From Microglena sp. YARC (Eukaryota > Chlorophyta > Chlorophyceae > Chlamydomonadales > Chlamydomonadaceae): a stretch of DNA of 64,000 nucleotides. The position numbers and the translations under genes are program-made. Below are positions 1-10,595 of the stretch, piece after piece. Under the pieces are notes generated by a model that searched no databases, was not told the origin of the DNA, and saw only the letters and a list, made by a program, of their open reading frames with translations. How positions within the stretch are numbered: position 1 is the stretch's first letter; each line of letters starts with the position of its first letter. The DNA lies in assembly GCA_022414725.1 (NCBI GenBank), contig CM039462.1:60491428-60555427 (forward strand), given 5' to 3'.

Positions 1-1
1 A

Positions 2-589
2 TCCCCTGATCAGCCCCTAACTCATGTCAACATGAACACCTTCCCAGTCCATTTCCTTGACAACTCTGGTCTCTCCAGAAACAGGTTTGGAATCCTGCTG
101 ACCACCCTCAACAACTCTCCTTCTTCCCTTAGAGCCTTTAGCATCAGACCTAGACAACCTGTCCCCACCCTCATTGACCAGCTAGCCATCAAGTTCCCTG
201 CCCTGCTAGCTTCTGAGAAGGCTAAGTTCCCCAACAGACAGATGCACAACAGCCCCTCCTCAGTCTGTGGACCCCTTCTCAAGCATGTCAACAGATTGCA
301 GCACATGGTCCACATCTACCCCACTGTTTCTACAGCTGACAGGCCCACCATTCAGTGGGCCATCTGCCTACAAGCAGCTATGGTTCAGGCACATGCCAGG
401 GTCCTGGTCTCCTGGCCCAAGATGCTCATGCACCCCATCAGCTGTGTGAATCCTGGAGGCAAAGTCATCTGTGTCAACAACCTAAGCATGCACTGGAACC
501 CAATGGATTTCACATTCATCAACATGCTGGACACCCCAAGGATGTCTAGGAAATCTTTCTCCACCCTCCTGCAGAAAATCCACAATTAG
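2..589 (+). CDS. GP-1 C-terminal domain of unknown function (5' truncated by the window)
   Basis: The frame is open from base 2 and ends at TAG 587-589; the ATG at 32 is internal, because the GP-2 copy extends further upstream in the same frame. The protein differs from GP-2 by only a few residues and is clearly related to the GP-3 domain at 8221-8982. Conserved blocks include FPALLASEKAKFP, YPTVST, QWAICLQAAMV, NPGGKVICVNNLSM and MDFTFIN. I recognise no catalytic motif, and it resembles neither integrase nor reverse transcriptase. Similarity between two diverged subfamilies suggests the protein matters to the element. Function unknown. Confidence 0.6.
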   Translation, partial: SPDQPLTHVNMNTFPVHFLDNSGLSRNRFGILLTTLNNSPSSLRAFSIRPRQPVPTLIDQLAIKFPALLASEKAKFPNRQMHNSPSSVCGPLLKHVNRLQHMVHIYPTVSTADRPTIQWAICLQAAMVQAHARVLVSWPKMLMHPISCVNPGGKVICVNNLSMHWNPMDFTFINMLDTPRMSRKSFSTLLQKIHN

Positions 590-784
590 CTGGACCTTGA
601 TGGATACCCAGCATCTATCTGGCACCTAAATATGCATCCATAGTTTACTGCTCCATATTGTTTTAGCCATGAACCCTCTAGGATAAATCTGTGTACTGCT
701 TCCTGTACTGGTATCTTGTACTGCCTAATGTAATAGTGCCCCTTTTGATTTAGATTCCCTCGTCAAGTTACTACTGTATGTCTG

Positions 785-1122
785 TATCAGCTTGGATAAC
801 ACTCCGGAGAGTGGACTTTGTGTGTGCAGCACGCCAATCTATAAATGCGGAGACGAGAATAAGTTACAAGCACAGGAGACCCATTAAGGGGCACCAGTGG
901 AGGAAAGGGGGCGGTAGCCTGGAACCTGATCAGGGTACAGGCTAGACAGCGCGTGTCAGGAGAACCGATGACACAGTCAACAGGAAGTCGTCACAGTGTC
1001 ATGAAGAATGACACAGTCTACGGGAAGCTGACATAGTACTGTCAGGACCGATAGTTCTAAGGGAGTACATAAGGAGTCACCAAGACATAAAACAAGCGAG
1101 AGCACCGCTATTCATGCTGATA
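785..1122 (-). repeat. T1 LTR, left copy
   Basis: 338 bp, beginning TATCAGC and ending GCTGATA, so the LTR ends are 7-bp inverted repeats rather than TG..CA. It contains a TATA-like TATAAAT near 840 and a GTGTCAT/ATGACAC hairpin. It differs from the right LTR by one substitution and one G in a G run. Confidence 0.8.
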
Positions 1123-4100
1123 CTCCACCTATGACGCAGGTGACATACAATACTAGTACTCCACCTATGGCACTGGGGACATAGAACCATAACTTGGTAG
1201 CAAACAAAAATTATTAAGGAACGGCGGAAAAACAGGAAACCAGAAGAAAGCCTTGTCTAAAATAAAAGGATGAGAAAGGATGAACCAAAAACCACTGTAG
1301 TACTCCGAAAATGTAGCAGCAAAAAACTTGGGTCATACCGAGCTGTGCTGAGACCAAAATGGAAATGTAACCATCCATGGTAAGCGCAAAAATACTATTC
1401 ATCCAGAATAGGAGGCACCAAACCAGAAAATCACAGGGAGGCCAAACAGAAATTAATCCTAATACCAAAGGAAGGGGAACAACGGTGACTGAAAGAACCG
1501 AGAACTTAACCTAAAGAGAAGACTGAAAAAATTGTATATCAAAGTTGGGGAACAACGGTATAGAAAACCCGATCCGGGAATAGGAACCTAACGCCAATCA
1601 ATGATAACCAAAGAGACGGATTGAAATATCGTGTGAGAGCAGCACACGAGAGAATCAAAGCCTAAAGGACGCAGACAAGAGGACACTAAAGACTACGATG
1701 GAAGAAAAAAAAATCGATGGAAAAATCCACTACCTTAAAAACTATTCTTAGCATAGAATTCATGACTAGGTTGGGATGAAAAAACCATGATGAACTGGTT
1801 TCTCACTCAAAGATGGAAGTAAGAAGATTTATGAAAGTTAATTATCATAAATCCCCAGCTACGGCACTAACGAAAAACATTATAAGAGGTGGTATCGCAC
1901 CGCAAAGAACTCATGCACTCAAGACACACCAAGCGCCTAACCACAAGCAAACCAAACCTGCAGTAACTGAAAAAATCCAAAGGATGCGAAGTTAAAATTT
2001 TCAAGAAACTTGTAACCAACAAAGGAAACACAGTTCAATGAACAATAGAAGGGTAGATGTACAACCATAGTACATAAAACCTATTGTCCACCTGAAAAAT
2101 AGTAAACGCATAAAAAGGACTTCAAAGAATTTACTGCAAAGGATGGACTGAAAGGGCGCTTGAAATACACTCGGAAAACAAGAAAGAGGTGAGCGGCGGT
2201 ACATCTGCAAGTACAACTGCAAGATTACCCAGCCCACAATTCACAGTAAAATCCGAAGGGAAACAACTACTACACTCCACAAAAAGTTCCAATCACATGA
2301 GGGGCTGGTGATCTAAAAACAGTGTGGAGTAAAAAGAAATAGCTAATCTATGATGAGCTCCACCGAACGAACCATCTGCCTATGGAACTAAGAGTCAGAA
2401 ACCATCAAGACGCTATAACGGTGGTCTGAATTAAGTACCACCTTCCACCAAAACCAAGAAAGACAGCTGAAAGGAAGCTGCCTAAACAAAGCGTCGTAAC
2501 GCTCCACCAATCTAGACTACCCTATAAGTCAGTCTAGGAGGTGCTGAGGAATAGGCACTCACACATAGGGCCATGTTAACCTACGTATGAGAACCAGCAG
2601 CACCTAAAACAATGAATCCTGGGTTGACTGTAACACCCCAGCCATACGCAGTATCAAGCTAGACCAGTGTTCAAGATCATCACTTACCCATTCGGCAACG
2701 GCTACATCATCACATGGGCTTGACCCGAGTAATCCACCAGGGACGACAGGAGGCGTCGGAATTATCGACACCCGCGAGCCATCCGAGGTGGTCGGAGGTT
2801 GGCGACTATTAGTCAATGGACCTGATCCAGGTACCACTATGATCGAAGGCTGTCTAAATCCTAAAGCTTCACCGCTAAAACGTGGCACAGAGGAGGGCCT
2901 GGCGACCCCCTGAGATTCGGCTAAGATTATAGTTGGATATCCAACTCCCACCCGCCCTAAAACTTCACACACAATACAGCAAGATCAGGCCCTGGTCTAG
3001 AATGCAACAATGATACATCCCAGCCAGGCCAGCCAACAACAATTGGGGTTGTTAAAGGGCGTAGGGAATTACCGGTAACACATAACATATCACCGTTTGA
3101 TGACAGGAGGGATGCAAGCGGGCAGGGGGACCCATACTAATGGGAGAACCCAGAAAGACAGTTTAGAACTGAACTGGAGATAGAGAGTACATCACTACTC
3201 ACTACTAACTGGCGCAACATTGGAAACCCAAATATAATAACCCTTACTCACCAGGGAATACCCAACCAGTCTACCAAATAATGCCTTTCTAACTAGCTTG
3301 TTGCGTGACTGCCCAATACTAAGATTACATAGCAAGGGCAACCAAACAAACGCAACAACGACACATCAGGTGCAACCCCAAAGAAAAGCTCCGAAGGAGT
3401 CTTGTCTCCCTAGATGAACACGCGATTGCAAAGATAACACACTAGCACCATGCTGAGCAGTGTCATCATCAACAACTCATGCATGCCCCAACTAATCGAG
3501 ATCAACCATGCATCTATACCACTTAACTAAAAATTCCTAAGCCCTATCAGAACTCAAACACTTGAACTCAAACTCACGTAGCTAAGGCATACACCTAAGG
3601 GGGGAACCAGGGGCACGGGAAGACAAAGTAGTAACCTCTGACGAACCACGGAACGCACCCAGGGGTCACAAGGAGCCTAAGAGAGAAAAATATCCACCAA
3701 GATATCATGCCAAGGATCCTCCACGGCCGCTGGACTAGGGCCAGGACGGCATCCACTTCGGCCTGTAGCATGGGCGAAGTCCGGCGCTGCGAGACCTGGG
3801 ATCACAGAAGGTGGGGAAGCGTTAGGTGGAAGTCGAGATTTGAGGTATGGGAAAAAGGAGACGAGAATGACAGTGCAGCAAGTCGCACCTGGTGCAGAAA
3901 ATCGCACCAATGGCAGAAAATCGCAAATCGCAAGGGCAGAATTCGAACATTTATCGCTAGGATGCGAAGAGCAGAGCCGAGGCATGTAAAGGTCCTAATA
4001 TCCCGCCGTCGATGATCAGTCAATCCCAAGTCCCCCCCTCTATCGCTCGACTCACCGGTTGGGGGGTAGAGGGAGCAGCACCCGTAGTGGTGCTGACCAT

Positions 4101-4432
4101 ACCCCCCTGCTTCCTACCACCTCCAGAATCTCCAGGTCCAGACGCGTAGGTCGTCCTCCTCTGGCGAATCCTACGGCAGTGCCGGCGATCCGCCAGTTTG
4201 ATCGAAAAATTTCTCCAGAAGGTAGCACAGAGCCACTAGAGCGCAAGCTCATGCCAGGAGCCGACCGTCGGCTGGGCAGAGCAAAGGGGGCAAAGACGAC
4301 GTAGACATCAGCAGGGAGCTTGGTCGGCTTGGCAACCTCCGGTATGCAGGCAGAGCCTCAAACACCGGAGAAAGGTTAGCGACGTCAAGGACGCGAGCAG
4401 ACGAAGAAGGGGTATCTCCACCGATGTCCAGG

Positions 4433-4660
4433 CTAGTCGCCGACTTGAGTCTGCACGTCACAGTCATCTACGACAGACGGGAGGAGGCGACAGACGGCAG
4501 GGGAGGAAAAAGAAGAGAAGATGGATGAATGACCGGGGGGGGTTACTTCCACGATGGCGGAAGGACTCTCATGACCGCTAGCAGAGGCAGCTGGTGCACA
4601 AACGTCTAGCCAATCATCAAGAGGAGCCGTTCCTCCGTTGGAAGGATTGGTCGCAGCCAT
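4433..4660 (-). CDS. possible gag start of T1
   Basis: A minus-strand frame starting at a methionine about 130 bases inside the right LTR reads MAATNPSNGGTAPLDDW and then goes low-complexity before a stop. The position fits a gag initiator. The frame is broken after about 75 residues, and downstream minus frames (4249-4467, 4052-4252) may be frameshifted continuations. I see no zinc knuckle and no recognisable family. The T2 copy starts identically at 20007. Weak call. Confidence 0.3.
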   Translation of the reverse strand: MAATNPSNGGTAPLDDWLDVCAPAASASGHESPSAIVEVTPPGHSSIFSSFSSPAVCRLLPSVVDDCDVQTQVGD

Positions 4661-4793
4661 CGCTGAGAATGATACTGCGCATCCCGCGCGTCCAGGAAAG
4701 ACCATCCATGTCATGGAGTTTCTCAAAATGGCGGGAGGTCCTCGCGGAAGTTGCATCGCAAAGCAGTGGTAGTAAATGAAGGGCCGTACAACC

Positions 4794-5132
4794 TATCAGC
4801 TTGGATAACACTCCGGAGAGTGGACTTTGTGTGTGCAGCACGCCAATCTATAAATGCGGAGACGAGAATAAGTTACAAGCACAGGAGACCCATTAAGGGG
4901 CACCAGTGGAGGAAAGGGGGGCGGTAGCCTGGAACCTGATCAGGGTACAGGCTAGACAGCGCGTGTCAGAAGAACCGATGACACAGTCAACAGGAAGTCG
5001 TCACAGTGTCATGAAGAATGACACAGTCTACGGGAAGCTGACATAGTACTGTCAGGACCGATAGTTCTAAGGGAGTACATAAGGAGTCACCAAGACATAA
5101 AACAAGCGAGAGCACCGCTATTCATGCTGATA
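4794..5132 (-). repeat. T1 LTR, right copy
   Basis: 339 bp, near-identical to 785-1122, followed directly by the target duplication GTCTG. With minus-strand sense this is the 5' LTR. Confidence 0.8.
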
Positions 5133-5137
5133 GTCTG

Positions 5138-5353
5138 CAATACTCTAATTTAGGATAAGCCCAAATTATGGGGGGGATAGCACAGACATCTTGTCTAAAC
5201 TTACTCTCCCATCTCAAATCATGTCCCACTTCTCGTAACCAGCTTCCTGGCAGCTTCTCTGCAATCTAGCCTGCAGCTTATCCCCTATGCAGGCTATTCC
5301 TGGTACATCACTGTGGCCCCATAGTTCCCTAGCATTAATCTGCAGACCCTGAC
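5138..5353 (+). other. GP-1 3' untranslated region with an internal polypurine tract
   Basis: No open frame. It contains AAATTATGGGGGGGAT near 5163-5178, a purine tract that is also found inside GP-3 (8028-8040 on the other strand), well upstream of the true LTR border. It may be a central polypurine tract or the relic of an older LTR border. Confidence 0.5.
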
Positions 5354-6860
5354 TTTTTACATTACATTACATGTTAAAGTCTACTTGACACCGCGAGGGT
5401 GTATGAGACTCTGTGCTTTAAACAAAAAGAAAAAGCACCCATAAAGCAAAAAAAACCATTACATCAGGTGTGTGTCGAGGACGAACAAACCAAGCTCCCA
5501 ACCACCGTTTTGGTGGCGTAGGTATTAAACCCCCTAGAGCCGGACCCAGATCTCAACCACTTACAGTGGCGGAGGTAAGAAGCTAACAAATGAGAAGTCA
5601 CAAGAAGAAAAAGAAAAAAAGGGATAATAAATTACGGTGCCACTAAGCAGTCCAGGGCTTCCTGTCTTGCTCTTCTACAAGTAGAAAGATAGTCGGCTAG
5701 GTTGCTCCAGAAAGTCTTAGTGCCATTTCCATTCATAAAGGTTCTGAATGTGGAATCGCAGAATTCCACATTCCATACGGTTAAGTCGGTATCCTCATGG
5801 ACATGCCTATAAATATCTGTAAACAGCTTCTGGTAGCGGAGGCGAATATCATTATAAAAAGGGCACTCAAACATATGCATTTCATCCTCAGGTTTTTGGA
5901 ACCCACACATTTGACCGTGTCTCATTGAACGAGGGATGTGTGCTCTATCCACCACCCTCATTCTTTCTGTGTTCAGCCAATGGGAACCCATTCTAAACTG
6001 TGCTATAGAACGAATCTGATCCTGCTTATGTAAGGCAGATGTAAAGGGAATCAAGCCATTCTCATCATTGCTGTTGGCTGCGAACCATTTCTGGTATCGG
6101 AGGCGTTTAAAGCCAACCCTTCTCTCATCAGGGATGTGATGTCTCTGACTGCATTGGTGTCACTTGGGTACTTAAACCTCCATGACTCAAAAACTTCAGA
6201 CATAATACCTTCGATATCGACAGCCTCCAACTAAAATGTTGAGGTTTTCACTGGATCCTAGCTTGTGGAGAGCACAACGTAAGTCATGAACCCAGCCAGT
6301 GTTGGAATCAAAAGATTCCTCAAGAGCCATTCTAATGAGATCCTCAGGTTCTTTATCTATGGTCTTGTTCCAGAAGCGCAAAGCTTGGTTAAGCCAAGCA
6401 AAACACAACGGGGTTCTACCCAGCTCTTCCATGATAATATTAGATGTAGTAGATTGGCAAACACCCAACATTTGTTTAAGTATACCTCTATGCCATTTCT
6501 CACAAGCTTGGTCATTTGAGATAAGTGTGTTGTTCAGAATAGAAGGAGCCCACACCTCACAGCCAAAATTCAGGATAGGTTGTACAAGAGAATCAAACAG
6601 GTGGGTGAGAATATCGATATTGTATATCTCCATAGTATGGCATCGCCTACGGAGCATGTGGTGAGCCTTTTGGGCCTTAGCGAGCATCCTAGAAAAAGCA
6701 GCTTTTGCACGATTGCTTGAGTCACCATCCACAAAGAGGGATCCCAGGTAGATAAAAGATAACTTTGTAGAAAGCTGTGACTTATGATACTTTTTAGATG
6801 ATACTGGAATGAAGTACCTCACCATGTCCTTCCAACTGGATTGATTATCTTGAGCTAGCG
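5354..6860 (-). mobile_element. LINE (non-LTR retrotransposon) copy 1, 5'-truncated
   Basis: Only the 3' end of a LINE is present, reading leftward. The coding part is 5632-6860. The 3' untranslated part runs to a tail of about three ATGTA/ATTAC repeats plus a short homopolymer at 5354-5375. The same 3' end occurs at 20704-21345 (same orientation) and, more decayed, at 28711-29155 (opposite orientation). A 5' truncation is usual for LINEs. I could not find target duplications. Confidence 0.75.
5632..6860 (-). pseudogene. LINE ORF2 C-terminal region (end of reverse transcriptase, then CCHC zinc finger), frameshifted
   Basis: Minus frame 6825-6196 carries the region just after LINE reverse-transcriptase domains: YLGSLF, then helices with many alanines, then a tract ending FGCEVWAPS, followed by KMLGV-like and TTSNIIMEELGRTPL blocks. 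It ends at a stop at 6196. A second frame, 6054-5632, carries CGF..PEDEMHMFECPFYN, the C-terminal zinc-finger block typical of these proteins. Frame continuity (GFKRLRYQKW) is recovered in another phase around 6110, so a frameshift separates the parts. The polymerase catalytic residues lie in the missing 5' part. Not functional. Confidence 0.7.
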
Positions 6861-7093
6861 GGGGACGTCTACCTTGAAGTTGTCTACCATAATGGCAATC
6901 ACACAGTTTGCTATCTAGTCCTTGTATGCTTCCTCTAGCTTCCTCAAGGAAGCCTCCCTGCCACCTGCTACCCTAGTAGACTGACATTGATCTGAAGATC
7001 CCTGCTCTTAATGTGCCGTGTCCCCTTGGATCCTGTTCCAAATAATTTATTATTTACAGCATCTCCTGTCAGCCTATAACATATCTAAATAGC
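6861..7093 (+). other. GP-1 3' untranslated remnant between LINE and GP-3
   Basis: No coding signal. It ends with ATAGC (7089-7093), the left copy of the GP-3 target duplication. The sequence resumes at 12145, where the same GP-1 3' region continues to the LTR. Confidence 0.5.
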
Positions 7094-7524
7094 TGTGAAT
7101 GTAAGATTGTTACAACGGCATAGGCTCGATAGAGGAGAAGATGCTATTAAGCGCAACAGGCGCAATCATATAGAATATAGATGTGTACTGCAGGGTACTG
7201 CAGTCACGTGCAGGCCACAGCTAGCCTGTGGCCTGGCGGCAGGCAACACGGTACCAGGAGGGAAAGGTACCGGTGCAGGGTACTTCAAATGGCCGAATTG
7301 GCCAGCGCTATAGCGCATTTGAAGACAAAAAAACTGCGCTTTGTAGTGCAAAAAGCGCAAAGTTTGCTTGCAGCGCCCACAAGGGGTTGCAAAAAACTGC
7401 GCTTAAAGCGCAGAGGGGTTCAAAAAGTCAGCGCTCAAAAGCACAAAAGCGCGCGCTTTGAAGTACCCTGTACCGGTGTGCATTATGCCGACTCAGAGAC
7501 TGATATATAAATCAGTCAGTAACA
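7094..7524 (-). repeat. GP-3 3' LTR, carrying a MITE
   Basis: 431 bp, exactly the 228 bp of the other LTR plus a 195-bp MITE and its 8-bp target duplication. Apart from the insert the two LTRs differ at only a few positions. Confidence 0.85.
7268..7478. mobile_element. hAT-type MITE copy 1 with its 8-bp target duplication
   Basis: The element is 7276-7470 (195 bp). Its terminal inverted repeats are CAGGGTACTTCAAA and TTTGAAGTACCCTG, with the duplication TACCGGTG on both sides (7268-7275, 7471-7478). An 8-bp duplication and CAGGG ends are the hAT pattern. The empty site is visible in the other GP-3 LTR at 12084-12091. The inside is rich in AGCGC and AAGCGC words and has no coding frame. A second family member lies at 47805-47968. 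Confidence 0.85.
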
Positions 7525-7535
7525 TCCCCCCCAAT
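7525..7535 (-). promoter_or_regulatory. GP-3 polypurine tract
   Basis: On the minus strand a run of G ending in A directly abuts the LTR start TGTTAC. The GP-1 end at 12228-12235 shows the same TTGGGGGGGA/TGTTA junction. Confidence 0.6.
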
Positions 7536-7710
7536 TCAAGGTATTCTTGAGCTCAAGAATTCCTGGAATTAACTGAGGGGCATAAGAAAATTAAAATATT
7601 AAAACTAGGGAGACTTTGGGAATTTCTAGTAGCTGAAAGGGAGAAATCACTTTAGCAGGGGTCTTCAAAGAAAAGTCAGTCTTCTGGGGTAGCTGGCTAG
7701 GTAAGTGGCA

Positions 7711-7878
7711 CTGCAGGTAGGCTGCAGGCTAAGTAGCAGAAAGGCTGCTGAGAAGGTGCAAGGAAACTGCAGGTAAGCTGCAGGCTAGGTAGCAGAGAGG
7801 CTGCTGACAAGGTGTAAGGAAACTGCAGGTAGGCTGCAGGCTAGAGCAGATAGGCTGCTATGGGGCTGGACTGAGTAC
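7711..7878. repeat. three 56-bp tandem repeats in the GP-3 3' untranslated region
   Basis: Units begin CTGCAGGTA at 7711, 7767 and 7823 and contain CAGGCT, GTAGCAGA and GGCTGCTG words. Non-coding. Confidence 0.7.
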
Positions 7879-8220
7879 TGCAGAGGGCTGCAGATAGGCT
7901 GTTGGGAAGCTGGGGAAGGAAAGTCCAGGCTTGGTGAAGGCTTGTGAAGATATCCTTGGCTACGAGAAGTTGCATGATTCGAGACTAGAGGATTTGTCTT
8001 TAGACATGATGTCTGGACTAGTCCCCCCATAATTTGGGTGAGCTACATTAGGTAGATCCTAAATTAAAGCATAGACATCAAGAAGAGACTAGAGGAATTC
8101 TAAATTCAGAAGGGTGCGGCCTGTGGAAGTACATGGGGCAGTACAGTAGGCAGGTAATCTAAAAATTTCTAGAGTGTTCAAGTCTATTCTAACAGATGAA
8201 GAGCAATGTTTGTAACTGAA

Positions 8221-8982
8221 TTAAGTGCCTGGCTTGCTGGGGAAGCCATCAAGGTCAAGTTGCTGGCAGATCTGGGCAAAGAACTGGTCAAATAACTTGG
8301 GAGCTAGGCTGGGGGGGGTAAGAATGTTGATAAAGGTGAAGTCCATGTGGCTCCAGTTCATGCTGAGGTGGTTGACACATAGCACTTTGCCTCCAGGATG
8401 GGCACAGCTCCTGGGGTCCATGATCATCTTAGGTCTGAATGAGAGTGTGTGAGCATGTGCATTGACCATGGCAGCTTGGAGACAAATGGCCCACTGTAGA
8501 GTGGGTCTGGATGTGGTAGAAACAGTGGGGTAGGCTTTCACCATTTGCTGGAGTCTGCTATTGTGCTTGATGATAGGGCTGTAGGCATCAGATGGCTCCT
8601 TGTGCATTGACCTGTGTGGGAACTGTTCCTGTTCAGAAGCCAGCAGGGTAGGGAACTTGCTGGTGAATGCTGTGATGAGCTTGGACAGTGGAGGCCTGGG
8701 CTTGATGTTGAAAGCTGGTGAAGCAGGCCTGCTGTTCAGGTGGTGTAGGGTGCATCCAAATCGTGTGAGACTAAGGCTGGAGTTGTTGGAGAAGTGGATG
8801 TGGTTGACATTCTGATTAACTTCTCCCAGTGGTAGTCCAATGTCTGGTGACCTGTTGACCAGTATCCATTGGTCCCAGGTAGTTGCTGTGTCTAGATCAG
8901 ATGGCTTGAGTGGCCCGTACCCATCTATGGGGCCATCATATTCCTCATAGTTGGTCCTGATCTGGTCACTGAGGAGTTCCAT
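8221..8982 (-). CDS. GP-3 C-terminal domain of unknown function
   Basis: 253 residues from the ATG at 8982. The same frame extends upstream through a TAA near 9020 into the protease polyprotein, so in an intact element this was probably the polyprotein C-terminus. It aligns along its whole length with GP-2 (15200-15922): matching blocks include FPTLLASEQEQFP, YPTVSTTSRPTLQWAICLQ, HPGGKVLCVNHLSM and MDFTFIN. I see no transmembrane segment, signal peptide or metal-binding motif. It occupies the place where integrase and reverse transcriptase sit in a normal copia element. I do not recognise the family. Confidence 0.65.
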   Translation of the reverse strand: MELLSDQIRTNYEEYDGPIDGYGPLKPSDLDTATTWDQWILVNRSPDIGLPLGEVNQNVNHIHFSNNSSLSLTRFGCTLHHLNSRPASPAFNIKPRPPLSKLITAFTSKFPTLLASEQEQFPHRSMHKEPSDAYSPIIKHNSRLQQMVKAYPTVSTTSRPTLQWAICLQAAMVNAHAHTLSFRPKMIMDPRSCAHPGGKVLCVNHLSMNWSHMDFTFINILTPPSLAPKLFDQFFAQICQQLDLDGFPSKPGT

Positions 8983-9021
8983 CTCTGCTCTGGCTCGTTG
9001 TAGGCTCAGGTTGTCCAGCTG

Positions 9022-10053
9022 TTATTGGAGGGCTGGAGTGGTTTCTGGAGGGTCATCTACTCCTAGTCCAGGGTCATCCTGGGGCTTGTGTACCTCTGGA
9101 TGGATGAGCTCTGGCATGTCATCACTGTCGGTATCATCAGCAGAGTCTTCCAGATTGCCTGCAGTGGAAGGGGAATGGTACTGGCAGATAGGGGGAGGAT
9201 GGTCCTGGAGGTCTTGGTCTGCCTCCACATGAGTGGGTGGGTACTGCCCTATCTCAGATTCAGTGTGGGGTGCAGATGGAGCAGGAGTAGAGGGGAAGTC
9301 CTGGAGGTCTTGATCTGCCTCCACATGAGTGGGTGGGTACTGCCCTATCTCAGGAGCAGTGTGGGGTGCAGATGGATCAGAAGTAGATGGGAAGTCATGG
9401 AGGTCTTGGTTTGCCTCCACATGAGTGGGTGGGTACTGCCCTATCTCAAAATCAGTGTGGGGTGCAGACGTTGCAGAGGTAGAGGGGGGAACCTGGCAGT
9501 CTTGATCAGCTCTACTGGGGGAGGTCTCATGAGTGGGTGGGTACTGTCCTGTCTCAGAGTCAGTGTAAGTTGATGGAGGCTTGGTAACCATCATGATGTA
9601 GGCAATGGTAGGGCCCACAGGGATAGAGGGATTACTGGCAGTGACTGGTGAAGTTTGGGTAAGGTAGAGTCCATGCCTTTTGGGGCATGAGAGGAGCAGT
9701 TTGGTACCAGATGGTCTTGGGATGGAGAGTATGGCTTGGGTCTTGGACAGGTGAACTTGGAGGTCTGGGCACAGGCTGGTGGCTGCATGAATGCTAATAA
9801 TGTTGGGCATGTTGCAGTCAGCAAGAAGTACATTGTTCAGGATGATCAGAGTCCTGCCATGGCCCTTGATCTTGGCCTTCCCTATCTGCTTGCAGAGGAT
9901 AGGTGGAGAGTCTTGATCTGCCAGCTGCAGCCTAATAGGCTGTGGGAGGTCCTGAATGTCATGCAGATGGGAGATGTTACTGGTTGCATGAGAGTGTGCT
10001 GCAGTATCTATGATCCATTTCTGTCTGCAGTACTGCCTGGAAAACTTCTCCAT
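9022..10053 (-). pseudogene. GP-3 copia-type aspartic protease region and repeat-rich linker
   Basis: The frame has WIIDTAAHSHATSN near 10015, the position of the copia protease motif W(I/L)DSGAT with DTAA in place of DSGA. It is followed by the usual downstream blocks LQLADQDSPP, LIILNNVLLA, NIISIHAA and PKRHGLYL. An acidic, proline-rich linker follows with four copies of a 32-residue repeat starting IGQYPPTH. Relative to GP-2 there is one extra A before the protease motif near 10015, which shifts the frame out of the gag-side frame (9977-10570). The frame ends at TAA near 9020, one codon class away from the C-terminal domain. Processing of the polyprotein is the expected role. Confidence 0.7.
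9190..9560 (-). repeat. four in-frame 96/108-bp repeats in the GP-3 polyprotein
   Basis: The word GAGTGGGTGGG recurs at 9231, 9327, 9423 and 9531. The spacing of 96, 96 and 108 bp is a multiple of three, so the repeat is kept at protein level (units starting IGQYPPTH). The corresponding GP-2 linker lacks it. Confidence 0.75.
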
Positions 10054-10570
10054 CTTCTATAGTGCATTCATCATCAGCACTTATTTGTCCAAAGAATGCT
10101 GTATTAGCCAGGGGGTCAGGTGGCAAGGCAAATGAAACAGACTTGCCTCTGGTTGGTGTAGCAAATCTCATGGGCTGGAGGTTATCTTCATCCAGTGCCA
10201 GGGACAGGAAGTTGTGTTCTTCACCCTCACTGTCAGAGTTTGAGGTGGACTGATCACCATCAGCAACGTGGGCATGGCGTCCCCTGCTTGGGTATCTTCT
10301 TAGACGCCTCCTGTCTGTACTGGTCTTCTTGGGAGTCTTCTTGTCGTCAGGATCCTTGTCATCTCCTGATCTGTTCTTGGGAGGTGACTTAGATCCATGG
10401 TCAGCAACATCTGAGTCAGCTGGCCTGAAAGCCAGGTCAGTGTACTCACTGGTGAAGTCTCTGGAGCTAGATACACTCTTTTCGAACCATGGCTCAAGCC
10501 TGACGCTACCTGATCGGTACGATAAAATACAAATACGCATCGAATCAATCCATTCGCTACATCCGCGCAA
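9977..10570 (-). pseudogene. GP-3 region between zinc knuckle and protease
   Basis: From residue 38 on this frame aligns with GP-2: TDLAFRP, basic KSPPK..RR tract, GRGHAHVADGD (GP-2 has GHAHVADDD), acidic serine-rich tract EEHNFLSLAL, TRGKS and AFFGQ. The first 37 residues have no counterpart in GP-2 and probably read across an extra segment of about 120 bp. The frame ends in the wrong phase for the protease. Confidence 0.6.
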
Positions 10571-10595
10571 AATGGGCCTTTCCCATAGCGCTATG

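Larger units (their letters stand above)
780..5137 (-). mobile_element. T1: 4.35-kb non-autonomous LTR element with TATCAGC/GCTGATA ends
   Basis: Direct repeats at 785-1122 and 4794-5132 flank 3.67 kb and are bordered by a 5-bp target duplication GTCTG (780-784 and 5133-5137), so this is a complete insertion. On the minus strand the base after the LTR begins GGTTGTACGGCCC, similar to the GGTTAT..GGCC primer-binding sites of the GP elements, and a short frame starting MAATNPSNGG follows. I therefore favour minus as the sense strand. The interior has only short broken frames (for example minus 2604-2972, 122 residues) and no recognisable protease, integrase or reverse transcriptase. It is best called a LARD-like non-autonomous element. 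The LTRs are nearly identical, so the insertion is young. Confidence 0.7.
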
